A stretch of 64,000 nucleotides of DNA, taken from the NCBI RefSeq assembly GCF_023242475.1, contig NZ_JALJFG010000033.1, positions 1 to 64,000 on the forward strand, written 5' to 3'. Both the position numbers and the translations under genes were made by a program. Below the pieces are notes generated by a model that saw only the letters and a program-made list of their open reading frames with translations, searched no databases and was not told the origin of the DNA. Below are positions 44,161 through 53,712 of this stretch, piece by piece. This stretch comes from Pseudomonas sp. MWU15-20650 (lineage in GTDB: Bacteria > Pseudomonadota > Gammaproteobacteria > Pseudomonadales > Pseudomonadaceae). Within the stretch, counting starts at the first letter, position 1. Every line of letters starts with the position of its first letter.

Positions 44161-44517
44161 TTACTTGCGGATCGGCTTACGCGGACCTTTACGGGTACGC
44201 GCGTTAGTCTTGGTACGCTGACCGCGTACTGGAAGACCACGACGATGACGCAGACCGCGATAGCAACCGAGGTCCATCAAACGCTTGATTTTCATGTTGA
44301 TTTCGCGACGCAGGTCACCTTCAGTGGTGAACTTCGCCACTTCGCCACGCAGCAATTCAATCTGCTCGTCGCTCAGATCCTTGATCTTAGCGGCTGGGTT
44401 TACCCCAGCAACTGCGCAAATTTTCTGCGCAGTAGTGCGACCAACACCATAGATGTAGGTCAGCGAGATAACAGTGTGCTTGTTATCTGGAATGTTAACG
44501 CCTGCAATACGGGCCAT
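44161..44517 (-). CDS. rpsM: 30S ribosomal protein S13
   Basis: The 118-residue S13 starts MARIAGVNIPDNKHTVISL and carries the C-terminal RGLRHRRGLPVRGQRTKTNAR block that reaches the decoding region and contacts the large subunit. It is the first gene of the alpha operon, with its own promoter immediately upstream and behind a terminator. Confidence 0.98.
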   Translation of the reverse strand: MARIAGVNIPDNKHTVISLTYIYGVGRTTAQKICAVAGVNPAAKIKDLSDEQIELLRGEVAKFTTEGDLRREINMKIKRLMDLGCYRGLRHRRGLPVRGQRTKTNARTRKGPRKPIRK

Positions 44518-44576
44518 TCAGTGGGACTCCAATTGACAGCTACCTACGCCCCGGAAGCCAAGAAATAGGGCGCGAG

Positions 44577-44605
44577 ATAATATCGCTGTAATAACAAATA
44601 ATCAA
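44577..44605 (-). promoter_or_regulatory. Sigma70 promoter of the alpha operon
   Basis: On the minus strand TTGATT (44600-44605) and TATTAT (44577-44582) are separated by exactly 17 bases, placing transcription start ~50 bases before rpsM. It begins directly beyond the hairpin at 44606, so rpsM and the genes after it can be transcribed independently of spc. Confidence 0.7.
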
Positions 44606-44629
44606 CCCGGCAGCGCACTAGCTGCCGGG
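44606..44629 (-). terminator. Hairpin terminator at the end of the spc operon
   Basis: CCCGGCAGC and GCTGCCGGG pair over 9 bp around a 6-base loop in the gap after rpmJ, and the minus strand continues with U-rich TTGATTATTTGTT. It should end or attenuate the spc transcript. Confidence 0.75.
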
Positions 44630-44646
44630 CTTCAAGCGGATCACAC

Positions 44647-44763
44647 TCAGCCTTGGCGCTGTTTGTGACGCGGTTCCGCGCTGCAAATTACTCGAACAAC
44701 ACCTTCGCGGCGAATAATTTTGCAGTTACGGCACAGCTTTTTCACCGATGCACGAACTTTCAT
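44647..44763 (-). CDS. rpmJ: 50S ribosomal protein L36
   Basis: A 38-codon gene, [20 protein letters not shown]..., too short to be obvious but complete. It is the zinc-binding form of L36 with Cys11, Cys14 and Cys27 plus a C-terminal His. L36 stabilises 23S rRNA near the factor-binding region. It follows secY by 28 bases, the standard last gene of spc. Confidence 0.96.
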
Positions 44764-44791
44764 CACCAACTCCTCGAACCTTATGGGGTAC

Positions 44792-46120
44792 TCAGCGCAA
44801 CATGCCGCTGCCGTAGCCCTTCAGGTTGGCTTTCTTCATCAGGGATTCGTACTGGTGCGAAACGAGGTGCGATTGTACTTGGGACATGAAGTCCATCACA
44901 ACCACGACCACGATCAGCAACGAGGTCCCGCCAAGGTAGAACGGAACGTTTGCTGCAACCACCAGGAACTGGGGCAACAAGCACACGGCCGTCATATATA
45001 GAGCACCGAACAGGGTCAAACGAGTCAGAACGCCATCAATGTAGCGCGCCGACTGCTCACCTGGACGGATACCCGGAATAAAGGCACCGGACTTCTTCAG
45101 GTTTTCCGCTACGTCTTTCGGATTGAACATCAACGCCGTATAGAAGAAGCAGAAGAAAATAATCCCTGCACTAAACAGCAGAATATTCAACGGCTGACCA
45201 GGAGCGATCGACTGAGAGAGGTCCTGCAGCCAGCCCATATTTTCAGACTGACCAAACCAGGTACCCAACGAAGCCGGAAACAGCAAAATGCTGCTCGCGA
45301 AAATTGCCGGAATAACACCGGCCATATTCACTTTCAGCGGCAAGTGGCTGGTCTGCGCAGCAAAAACCTTACGGCCCTGCTGACGCTTGGCGTAGTGAAC
45401 AGCAATACGACGCTGGCCACGCTCAATGAACACCACAAAACCGATAATCGCTACTGCCAGCAAACCGATGGCAACCAGGGCGAAGATATTGATATCACCC
45501 TGACGCGCAGACTCGAAAGACTGCCCGATTGCTCTCGGAAGACCGGCGACGATACCTGCGAAAATCAACATCGAGATACCGTTACCAACACCACGCTCAG
45601 TAATCTGCTCACCCAGCCACATCATGAACATCGCACCAGCCACAAAAGTGGATACCGCGACGAAATAGAAGCCAAAGTCACCAGTGAACGCAACACCCTG
45701 CCCTGCCAGACCAACGGACATGCCGATAGCTTGAACCAGGGCGAGGATGACAGTGCCGTAGCGGGTGTACTGGCTTATCTTGCGACGGCCAGCTTCACCT
45801 TCCTTCTTCAACTGCTCCAGCTGCGGGCTGACGGCGGTCATCAGCTGCATGATGATCGATGCCGAGATGTACGGCATGATCCCCAATGCAAAAATGCTCA
45901 TCCGCTCCAGCGCGCCGCCGGAAAACATGTTGAACAAGCTAAGAATGGTCCCCTCATTCTGTCGAAACAGATCTGCGAGTCGATCCGGGTTGATACCTGG
46001 AACCGGGATGTGTGCGCCTATTCGGTAGACGATAATCGCCAGGAACAGAAAACGCAGACGAGCCCAAAGTTCAGACATACCGCCTTTGCCGAGCGCTGAG
46101 AGAGCACCTTGCTTAGCCAT
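44792..46120 (-). CDS. secY: Preprotein translocase subunit SecY
   Basis: The 442-residue core of the Sec translocon has about ten membrane segments, with [22 protein letters not shown] at the start, the plug/lateral-gate helices, and the ribosome-contacting loops. Motifs [15 protein letters not shown] and [16 protein letters not shown] fit the family. With SecE and SecG it forms the channel for exported and membrane proteins. It follows rplO directly. Confidence 0.98.
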
Positions 46121-46558
46121 TTATTCCTCGAACTTGCCGCCAGCTGCTTCGATAGCCGAACGCGCACCTTTGGTGGCGCCGATTCCCTTGCCGATAGTGA
46201 CAGCGCGAGTCACTTCACCGGACAGCATGATTTTCACACGCTGTACGTTGACGTTGATCACGTTGGCATCTTTCAGGGTCTGCACAGTAACGATGTCGCC
46301 TTCCACTTTAGCCAGCTCGGACAGACGCACTTCTGCGCGGTCCATGGCTTTCAGGGATACGAAACCGAACTTAGGCAGGCGACGATGCAGCGGCTGTTGA
46401 CCGCCTTCAAAGCCTGGAGCGATGGTGCCACCGGAGCGGGAGGTTTGACCTTTGTGGCCACGGCCACCAGTCTTACCCAAACCGCTACCGATACCACGGC
46501 CCGGACGATGCTTTTCGCGACGGGAACCCGGCGCTGGACTCAGATCATTGAGTTTCAT
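46121..46558 (-). CDS. rplO: 50S ribosomal protein L15
   Basis: The 145-residue L15 starts MKLNDLSPAPGSRREKHRPG and has the Gly/Arg-rich N-terminus that penetrates the large subunit. It is three bases after rpmD and its stop is immediately before secY. Confidence 0.98.
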   Translation of the reverse strand: MKLNDLSPAPGSRREKHRPGRGIGSGLGKTGGRGHKGQTSRSGGTIAPGFEGGQQPLHRRLPKFGFVSLKAMDRAEVRLSELAKVEGDIVTVQTLKDANVINVNVQRVKIMLSGEVTRAVTIGKGIGATKGARSAIEAAGGKFEE

Positions 46559-46561
46559 CGA

Positions 46562-46738
46562 TTAACCCTCTACACGCAGCATGTAGTAAGCCTTGTTGAT
46601 CATCCCGCGATTCTCGGGAGTATCCTGGACTTCTACAGTGTGACCGATGCGACGCAGACCCAAACCTTTAACGCACAGTTTGTGGTTAGGAATGCGGCCG
46701 GTCATGCTTTTGATCAGCGTTACTTTAACGGTAGCCAT
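46562..46738 (-). CDS. rpmD: 50S ribosomal protein L30
   Basis: A 58-codon gene: [15 protein letters not shown]...MLRVEG, the complete bacterial L30, which binds 23S rRNA near the 5S particle. It lies two bases after rpsE and three before rplO. Confidence 0.97.
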
Positions 46739-46740
46739 GA

Positions 46741-47241
46741 TCAGAAGATCTCCTTGACAGTCAGACCACGCTTGGCAGCGATGGACTCAGGAGATTGCAT
46801 AGCTTTCAAACCTTTGAAAGTGGCGTGAACCACGTTTACCGGGTTAGTCGAGCCGTAGCACTTGGCCAGAACGTTCTGAACGCCAGCAACTTCGAGAACA
46901 GCACGCATAGCGCCGCCAGCGATGATACCGGTACCTTCAGAAGCAGGCTGCATGTACACCTTCGAAGCGCCATGAGCGGACTTCATTGCGTACTGCAGAG
47001 TGGTGCCGTTCAGATCAACTTGGATCATGTTGCGACGAGCAGCTTCCATTGCCTTCTGGATCGCAGCAGGCACTTCACGCGACTTGCCACGGCCGAAGCC
47101 AACACGGCCTTTACCATCACCCACCACGGTCAACGCGGTGAAGGTGAAGATACGGCCGCCTTTAACGGTTTTGGCTACGCGGTTAACTTGAACCAGCTTC
47201 TCAATGTAGCCTTCGTCGCGCTTTTGGTCGTTATTTGACAT
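46741..47241 (-). CDS. rpsE: 30S ribosomal protein S5
   Basis: The 166-residue S5 has the S5 double-stranded-RNA-like N-terminal domain ([23 protein letters not shown] in part, [14 protein letters not shown]) and helps decoding fidelity at the mRNA entry tunnel. No unusual residue stands out at the spectinomycin loop. Confidence 0.98.
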
Positions 47242-47244
47242 AAC

Positions 47245-47595
47245 TTAGAACTCCAGCCCAGCTTCACGAGCAGCATCAGCCAGCGCTTTCACGCGACCGT
47301 GGTACTTGAAGCCAGAGCGGTCGAAAGCCACTTGCGAGACGCCAGCGGCCTTAGCACGCGTAGCGACCAGCTGGCCAACCTTAGTGGCCGCGTCGATGTT
47401 GCCAGTGGCACCATCACGCAGTTCTTTATCCAAAGTCGAGGCGCTTGCCAGGACTTTGTTGCCGTCGGCCGAGATGACCTGGGCGTAGATGTGCTGCGAC
47501 GAGCGGAACACGCAGAGACGCACGACTTCGAGTTCGTGCATTTTCAGGCGTGCTTTGCGAGCGCGACGCAGTCGAGTAACTTTTTTGTCGGTCAT
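47245..47595 (-). CDS. rplR: 50S ribosomal protein L18
   Basis: The 116-residue L18 starts MTDKKVTRLRRARKARLKMHEL and ends with the DRSGFKYHGRVKALADAARE segment; it links 5S rRNA to the large subunit. Confidence 0.98.
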   Translation of the reverse strand: MTDKKVTRLRRARKARLKMHELEVVRLCVFRSSQHIYAQVISADGNKVLASASTLDKELRDGATGNIDAATKVGQLVATRAKAAGVSQVAFDRSGFKYHGRVKALADAAREAGLEF

Positions 47596-47605
47596 TTGCT
47601 ATGCC

Positions 47606-48139
47606 CTACTTCTTCTTGGCTTCTTTACGACGGACGACTTCGTCCGCGTAGCGCACACCTTTGCCTTTGTACGGCTCTGGTGGACGGAAGTCGCGGATCT
47701 CAGCAGCCACTTGACCTACCAGTTGCTTGTCGATGCCCTTGATCAGGATATCGGTCTGGCTAGGGGTCTCAGCGGTGATGCCTTCCGGCAGTTCGTAATC
47801 CACTGGGTGCGAGAAGCCAAGGGCCAGGTTCAAAACCGTGCCTTTTGCTTGCGCTTTGTAACCAACACCGACCAGCTGGAGCTTGCGCTCGAAGCCTTGG
47901 CTTACGCCTTGGACCATGTTGTTTACCAACGCACGCGTGGTACCGGCCATTGCGCGAGTTTGTTGATCGCCATTGCGAGCAGCGAAACGCAGCTCACCAG
48001 CTTCTTCAACGATCTCAACGGACGAATGGATGTTCAGTTCAAGAGTACCCTTGGCACCCTTCACCGAAAGCTGTTGGCCTGCGAATTTGACTTCGACACC
48101 GGCTGGCAGCTTAACGGGGTTCTTAGCGACGCGAGACAT
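47606..48139 (-). CDS. rplF: 50S ribosomal protein L6
   Basis: The 177-residue L6 has two similar domains; the C-terminal GYKAQAKGTVLNLALGFSHPV and DKQLVGQVAAEIRDFRPPEPYKGKG (in part) are family hallmarks. It lies near the factor-binding site of the large subunit. Confidence 0.98.
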   Translation of the reverse strand: MSRVAKNPVKLPAGVEVKFAGQQLSVKGAKGTLELNIHSSVEIVEEAGELRFAARNGDQQTRAMAGTTRALVNNMVQGVSQGFERKLQLVGVGYKAQAKGTVLNLALGFSHPVDYELPEGITAETPSQTDILIKGIDKQLVGQVAAEIRDFRPPEPYKGKGVRYADEVVRRKEAKKK

Positions 48140-48151
48140 GCTTATCCCCCC

Positions 48152-48544
48152 TTAGAACACAGTGCAAAGAACTTCGCCGCCGACACCGGCAGCGCGCGCA
48201 GCACGATCCGTCATCACACCTTTGTTGGTGGAGACGATAGACACGCCAAGACCGCCACGAACTTTCGGCAGATCTTCAGCGGACTTGTACTGACGCAGGC
48301 CTGGACGGCTAACGCGCTTCACTTCCTCGATGACCGAACGGCCTTCGAAGTACTTCAGCTCGATGGACAGCAGTGCTTTTACATCGCTGCTGATCTGATA
48401 ACCCGCAATGTAGCCTTCGTCTTTCAGGACTTTGGCAACAGCTACCTTCAACTTGGAAGATGGCATGCTTACGACGGACTTTTCAGCCATCTGGGCATTA
48501 CGGATACGAGTTAGCATGTCCGCTAACGGGTCCTGCATACTCAT
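48152..48544 (-). CDS. rpsH: 30S ribosomal protein S8
   Basis: The 130-residue S8 starts MSMQDPLADMLTRIRNAQMA and ends GVGGEVLCTVF; it binds helix 21 of 16S rRNA and in E. coli represses the spc operon by binding mRNA. It is separated from rpsN by an unusually long 208 bases containing a hairpin. Confidence 0.98.
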   Translation of the reverse strand: MSMQDPLADMLTRIRNAQMAEKSVVSMPSSKLKVAVAKVLKDEGYIAGYQISSDVKALLSIELKYFEGRSVIEEVKRVSRPGLRQYKSAEDLPKVRGGLGVSIVSTNKGVMTDRAARAAGVGGEVLCTVF

Positions 48545-48752
48545 GGGCTAGACGCTCCTAATACAAAAAAATTAGCCTTGCGGCTACATATGTCGCCGAG
48601 AATCTCCGAGCATAGAAAACACGGGCTCAGGCGAGCCGGGTATTCTAGACACACTCCGGAAATGAAACAAGCCCCAAAAGGGGCTTGTTCCAGATTCAAG
48701 GTCACCGGCGGTCAGTATCTTGCGATGCGAGCCGCCTGGACTTTGAAAGTAC
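48545..48752 (-). promoter_or_regulatory. Long rpsN-rpsH spacer with an internal hairpin
   Basis: In an operon with gaps mostly under 25 bases, 208 bases separate rpsN from rpsH. They contain a perfect hairpin: AACAAGCCCC and GGGGCTTGTT (48666-48689) around a 4-base loop. The T run after it on the minus strand is poor, so it may be an attenuator, an RNase processing site or a regulatory structure; no extra small gene is visible. Confidence 0.5.
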
Positions 48753-49058
48753 TTACCAGCTGGCTTTAACCAGACCTGGTACGTCACCACGCATTGCCGC
48801 TTCACGCAGTTTGTTACGGCCAAGGCCGAACTTGCGGTAAACGCCGTGTGGACGACCGGTCAGGCGGCAGCGGTTACGCATGCGCGAAGCGCTTGCGTCA
48901 CGTGGCTGCTTCTGCAGGGCAACTGTAGCTTCCCAACGTGCTTCTGGACTTGCGTTCAGATCAACGATGATTGCTTTCAGTGCTGCACGCTTCTTGGCGT
49001 ACTTGGCAACCGTGAGCTGACGCTTCAGCTCGCGGTTTTTCATGCTCATCTTGGCCAT
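48753..49058 (-). CDS. rpsN: 30S ribosomal protein S14
   Basis: From ATG 49058 the protein has 101 residues (MAKMSMKNRELKRQLTVAKY); an upstream extension is not homologous. It is the long zinc-independent form, lacking CxxC pairs, with the RCRLTGRPHGVYRKFGLGR block. It binds the 30S head. Confidence 0.97.
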   Translation of the reverse strand: MAKMSMKNRELKRQLTVAKYAKKRAALKAIIVDLNASPEARWEATVALQKQPRDASASRMRNRCRLTGRPHGVYRKFGLGRNKLREAAMRGDVPGLVKASW

Positions 49059-49071
49059 GGTCCTACTCCAA

Positions 49072-49611
49072 TCAGTTGCGGAACGGGAATTTGAAAGCAC
49101 GCAACAGGGCGCGACCTTCATCATCGTTCTTGGCAGTGGTGGTCAGGGTGATGTCCAGACCGCGGAGAGCATCGATCTTGTCGTAGTCGATTTCCGGGAA
49201 GATGATCTGCTCTTTCACGCCCATGCTGTAGTTACCACGACCATCGAAGGACTTGGCATTCAGGCCGCGGAAGTCGCGAACCCGAGGCAGGGAGATCGAC
49301 AGCAGACGATCCAGGAATTCATACATACGCTCACGGCGCAGGGTCACTTTGACGCCGATCGGCCAACCTTCACGGACTTTAAAGCCAGCGATGGATTTCC
49401 GAGCGTAAGTCACAACGACTTTCTGGCCGGTGATCTTTTCCAGGTCAGCAACAGCGTGCTCGATGACTTTTTTGTCGCCGATCGCTTCGCCCAGACCCAT
49501 GTTCAGGGTGATTTTGGTAACGCGCGGAACTTCCATCACGTTCCCAAGCTTAAGTTCTTCCTTAAGCTTAGGGGCGATTTCCTTCCGGTAAATCTCTTGT
49601 AGTCGTGCCAT
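49072..49611 (-). CDS. rplE: 50S ribosomal protein L5
   Basis: The 179-residue L5 contains NVMEVPRVTKITLNMGLGEA and GRGNYSMGVKEQIIFPEIDYDKI (in part). It carries 5S rRNA to the 50S subunit and contacts tRNA in the P site. Confidence 0.98.
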   Translation of the reverse strand: MARLQEIYRKEIAPKLKEELKLGNVMEVPRVTKITLNMGLGEAIGDKKVIEHAVADLEKITGQKVVVTYARKSIAGFKVREGWPIGVKVTLRRERMYEFLDRLLSISLPRVRDFRGLNAKSFDGRGNYSMGVKEQIIFPEIDYDKIDALRGLDITLTTTAKNDDEGRALLRAFKFPFRN

Positions 49612-49633
49612 GGTCTAATCTACCTAGCAGTGT

Positions 49634-49948
49634 TCAAGCATCAACCGCTTTTTGGGTCGACTTGAAGACACGAATTTTCTTACCGTCTTCTACTTTGAAA
49701 CCAACGCGGTCAGCCTTGTTGGTTTCGCCGTTGAAGATGGCGACGTTAGAAGCATCCAGCGGAGCTTCTTTCTCGACGATACCGCCCTGCACGCCCGACA
49801 TCGGGTTAGGCTTGGTATGACGCTTGACCAGGTTCAGACCACCGATAACCAGACGGTTATTAGCGAGAACCTTAAGCACCTTACCGCGCTTACCTTTGTC
49901 TTTGCCGGCGATCACGATGATCTCGTCGTCACGACGAATCTTTTGCAT
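49634..49948 (-). CDS. rplX: 50S ribosomal protein L24
   Basis: The 104-residue L24 starts MQKIRRDDEIIVIAGKDKGKRG (KOW motif) and is an early assembly protein at the tunnel exit. Confidence 0.98.
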   Translation of the reverse strand: MQKIRRDDEIIVIAGKDKGKRGKVLKVLANNRLVIGGLNLVKRHTKPNPMSGVQGGIVEKEAPLDASNVAIFNGETNKADRVGFKVEDGKKIRVFKSTQKAVDA

Positions 49949-49959
49949 GTCGGATCTCC

Positions 49960-50328
49960 TTACAGCACTTCTGGGGCGAGCGAGACGATCTTCATGAACT
50001 TCTCAGTACGAAGTTCACGGGTCACTGGCCCAAAGATACGGGTGCCGATCGGCTCTTGCTTGTTGTTCAGAAGAACAGCAGCGTTGCCATCAAAGCGGAT
50101 AATGGAGCCATCAGCACGACGTACGCCGTGACGAGTGCGGACTACAACAGCAGTCATCACTTGGCCTTTTTTCACTTTACCGCGAGGAATTGCTTCCTTC
50201 ACGGTAACCTTGATGATGTCACCGATACCAGCGTAACGACGATGGGAGCCACCCAGCACCTTGATGCACATAACGCGGCGAGCGCCGCTGTTATCGGCCA
50301 CATCGAGCATGGATTGAGTCTGAATCAT
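49960..50328 (-). CDS. rplN: 50S ribosomal protein L14
   Basis: The 122-residue L14 starts MIQTQSMLDVADNSGARRVM, with GDIIKVTVKEAIPRGKVKKGQ; it sits at the subunit interface and binds RsfS. It is conventionally the first gene of spc; the 23 bases before it contain no separate promoter that I can see. Confidence 0.98.
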   Translation of the reverse strand: MIQTQSMLDVADNSGARRVMCIKVLGGSHRRYAGIGDIIKVTVKEAIPRGKVKKGQVMTAVVVRTRHGVRRADGSIIRFDGNAAVLLNNKQEPIGTRIFGPVTRELRTEKFMKIVSLAPEVL

Positions 50329-50351
50329 ATAATTTCTCCGACCCCTAGTCC

Positions 50352-50618
50352 TTAGACTTCCACAGCGCGTTCGAGAACATCAACCAGTGCCCAAGACTTG
50401 GTCTTGGCCAGCGGACGAGTTTCACGAATAGTGACTTTGTCGCCGATGTGGCACTGATTGGTTTCGTCGTGCGCGTGCAGCTTAGTCGAACGCTTAACAT
50501 ATTTACCGTAGATCGGGTGCTTAACGCGACGCTCGATCAGAACGGTGATGGTTTTGTCCATCTTGTCGCTGACAACACGGCCAGTCAGCGTACGGACAGT
50601 CTTTTCGGCTTCAGCCAT
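50352..50618 (-). CDS. rpsQ: 30S ribosomal protein S17
   Basis: ATG 50618, just after the rpmC stop, gives 88 residues (MAEAEKTVRTLTGRVVSDKM). It has the OB-fold core with KHPIYGKYVKRSTKLHAHDE and binds the 5' domain of 16S rRNA. Last gene of the S10 group. Confidence 0.97.
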   Translation of the reverse strand: MAEAEKTVRTLTGRVVSDKMDKTITVLIERRVKHPIYGKYVKRSTKLHAHDETNQCHIGDKVTIRETRPLAKTKSWALVDVLERAVEV

Positions 50619-50620
50619 GA

Positions 50621-50812
50621 TCACTTACCTGCCTGCTGGTTGAGCACAGTCTTCACGCGAGCGATGTCACGCTTAACTTGCGAGAGCAGATGAGACTGCC
50701 CCAACTGGCCAGTTGCTTTCTGCATACGCAGATTGAACTGGTCGCGCAGCAGGCCGAGCAGTTGCTCGTTCAGCTGCTGTGCGGATTTTTCACGAAGTTC
50801 ATTCGCTTTCAT
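50621..50812 (-). CDS. rpmC: 50S ribosomal protein L29
   Basis: ATG 50812 gives 63 residues ([18 protein letters not shown]), the usual two-helix L29 at the tunnel exit. The start overlaps the rplP stop by one base; a GTG one codon earlier is less likely. Confidence 0.97.
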
Positions 50813-51225
50813 CACATCACCGTCCGTTTAACAAAGGAGGTGGCGAGCGGCAGCTTTGCAGCAGCCAGGGCGAAAGCCTCACGCGCCAGCTCTTCAGAAA
50901 CACCCTCGATTTCATACAGGACTTTGCCTGGCTGAATCTGGGCTACCCAGTATTCCACGTTACCCTTACCTTTACCCATCCGAACCTCGAGAGGTTTTTT
51001 GGAGATCGGCTTGTCCGGGAATACACGGATCCAGATCTTGCCGCCACGTTTTACGTGACGGGTCAGAGCACGACGCGCTGACTCGATCTGACGAGCGGTG
51101 AGACGACCACGAGCTACAGACTTCAGCGCGAACTCGCCGAAGCTGACTTTGCTACCGCGCTGAGCCAGACCACGGTTGTGGCCTGTCATCTGCTTGCGGA
51201 ACTTCGTACGCTTAGGTTGCAACAT
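50812..51225 (-). CDS. rplP: 50S ribosomal protein L16
   Basis: The 137-residue L16 starts [20 protein letters not shown] and has [23 protein letters not shown] (in part); it sits near the A-site tRNA elbow. The Arg of the oxygenase-modified loop region (GRMGKGKG-type, here VRMGKGKGN) is present. Confidence 0.98.
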
Positions 51226-51237
51226 TTGGCGTACCCC

Positions 51238-51924
51238 TTACTTAGCAGCTTTTTTACGAGGCGCTGGTGCTTGTGGTTTCAGTTCTTCTTGGCGACCACC
51301 AATTACTTCGCCTTTGAAGATCCAAACCTTTACACCGATCACACCGTAAGTGGTGTGAGCTTCGTAGTTGGCATAGTCGATGTCGGCACGCAGGGTGTGC
51401 AGTGGCACACGACCTTCGCGATACCATTCAGTACGTGCGATTTCAGCACCGCCGAGACGACCGCTCACTTGGATTTTGATGCCTTTGGCACCAATGCGCA
51501 TGGCGTTCTGTACAGCGCGCTTCATAGCGCGACGGAACATTACGCGACGCTCCAGCTGCTGAGCTACGCTCTGCGCAACCAGCATACCGTCGAGTTCCGG
51601 CTTGCGGATCTCTTCGATATTGATGTGCACAGGCACACCCATTTGCTTGGTCAGGTCCTGACGCAGTTTCTCAACATCTTCACCTTTCTTCCCGATAACG
51701 ATACCTGGACGAGCGGTGTGGATGGTGATACGTGCAGTTTGGGCCGGACGATGGATATCGATACGGCTTACGGACGCGCTTTTTAGTTTGTCTTGGAGAT
51801 ACTCACGCACCTTCAGATCAGCGAACAAATAGTCCGCATAAGTCCGACCGTCTGCGTACCAGACGGAGGTGTGCTCCTTGACGATTCCCAGGCGAATGCC
51901 AATGGGATGTACTTTCTGACCCAT
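51238..51924 (-). CDS. rpsC: 30S ribosomal protein S3
   Basis: From ATG 51924 the protein has 228 residues ([18 protein letters not shown]); the in-frame extension upstream overlaps rplV and is not homologous. The KH domain has [15 protein letters not shown], and the C-terminal domain ends in a Pro/Lys tail. It lines the mRNA entry tunnel. Confidence 0.98.
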
Positions 51925-51937
51925 CTCTTCGACTCCG

Positions 51938-52270
51938 TTACTTGTCAGCAACCTTGACAGTGATATGGCAAGACCGCTTGACGATGCGATCAGCACGGCC
52001 TTTGGCACGTGGCATGATGCGCTTCAGCGAACGCCCTTCGTTGACGAAAACGGTGCTGACCTTCAGGTCATCAACGTCTGCGCCTTCGTTATGCTCGGCG
52101 TTGGCTACGGCCGACTCCAGCACTTTCTTCATGATCTCGGCGGCTTTCTTACTGCTGAAAGCCAACAGGTTGAGCGCTTCGCCCACCTTCTTCCCGCGGA
52201 TCTGGTCGGCGACCAAGCGGGCTTTCTGGGCGGAGATTCGAGCGCCCGACAACTTAGCGGCTACTTCCAT
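51938..52270 (-). CDS. rplV: 50S ribosomal protein L22
   Basis: The 110-residue L22 has [19 protein letters not shown] and a beta-hairpin ([17 protein letters not shown]) that reaches into the exit tunnel, where macrolide-resistance changes occur; nothing unusual is seen there. Confidence 0.98.
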
Positions 52271-52281
52271 TTCCTTACCCC

Positions 52282-52557
52282 TTAACGCTTGGCTTTCTTG
52301 TCTGCCACGTGCCCACGATAAGTGCGGGTACCGGCAAACTCGCCTAGTTTGTGGCCGACCATGTCTTCGTTAACGAGAACTGGGACGTGTTGACGACCGT
52401 TGTGTACTGCGATGGTCAAACCGACCATTTGTGGCAGGATCATCGAACGACGCGACCAGGTTTTAACTGGTTTGCGATCGTTCTTTTCCGCCGCCACTTC
52501 GATCTTCTTCAGTAGGTGAAGATCAATAAAAGGACCTTTTTTCAGAGAACGTGGCAC
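52282..52557 (-). CDS. rpsS: 30S ribosomal protein S19
   Basis: The 91-residue S19 starts [20 protein letters not shown] and contains [17 protein letters not shown]; it binds the 30S head with S13. Confidence 0.98.
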
Positions 52558-52573
52558 TGTCGTATCCCTCTAT

Positions 52574-53398
52574 TTACTTGCGACGACGGACGATCATTTT
52601 GTCGGTACGCTTATTACCACGAGTCTTCGCGCCCTTAGTCGGGAAGCCCCATGGCGATACCGGATGACGACCACCAGAGGTACGACCTTCACCACCACCG
52701 TGTGGGTGGTCAACCGGGTTCATGGCAACACCACGAACGGTTGGGCGAACGCCACGCCAGCGTTTGGCACCAGCTTTACCCAGCGAACGCAGGCTGTGCT
52801 CGGAGTTCGAGACTTCACCCAGGGTCGCGCGGCATTCAGCCAGCACTTTACGCATCTCACCAGAACGCAGACGCAGGGTCACGTAGACACCTTCACGAGC
52901 GATCAGCTGAGCCGAAGCACCAGCGGAACGAGCGATTTGCGCGCCTTTACCTGGCTTCAATTCGATGCCGTGTACGGTGCTACCAACTGGAATGTTACGC
53001 AGTTGCAGAGCGTTGCCCGGCTTGATCGGTGCCAGGGCACCTGCGATCAGCTGGTCACCAGCACTCACGCCTTTAGGGGCGATGATGTAGCGACGCTCGC
53101 CATCTGCGTACAGCAGCAGAGCGATGTGAGCAGTACGGTTTGGATCGTATTCGATACGCTCGACAGTGGCAGCGATGCCATCTTTGTCGTTGCGACGGAA
53201 GTCGACCAGACGATAATGCTGCTTGTGGCCACCACCGATGTGACGAGTGGTAATACGACCATTGTTGTTACGACCACCAGACTTCGATTTCTTCTCGAGC
53301 AGCGGTGCGTGAGGAGCGCCTTTATGCAGCTCCTGGTTGACCACCTTGACCACAAAACGGCGGCCAGGGGAAGTCGGTTTGCATTTAACGATTGCCAT
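52574..53398 (-). CDS. rplB: 50S ribosomal protein L2
   Basis: The 274-residue L2 has the [20 protein letters not shown] block, whose His lies close to the peptidyl-transferase centre, and [22 protein letters not shown] (in part). L2 is essential for subunit joining. Confidence 0.98.
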
Positions 53399-53412
53399 GA
53401 TGCACCCCTTCC

Positions 53413-53712
53413 TTACTCAGCACTGCTGCTGAAATCGAGATCTTGGCCTGGCTGAAGGGAGATAACTGCCTTCTTCCAGTCATTACGCTTGCCCAGACCG
53501 CGAGCAGTGCGCTTGCTCTTACCCAGAACATTCAGGGTAGTAACACGCTCTACTTTCACGCTGAACAGGCTTTCGACGGCCTTCTTGATTTCCAGCTTGG
53601 TTGCGTCAGTTGCAACCTTGAAAACGAACTGGCCTTTCTTGTCAGCCAGAACCGTAGCCTTTTCGGAAACGTGCGGGCCAAGCAGAACTTTAAATACGCG
53701 TTCCTGGTTCAT
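53413..53712 (-). CDS. rplW: 50S ribosomal protein L23
   Basis: The 99-residue L23 starts [20 protein letters not shown] and lies at the tunnel exit, where trigger factor and SRP dock; its exposed Glu in VSEKA is present. It overlaps rplD by four bases. Confidence 0.98.
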
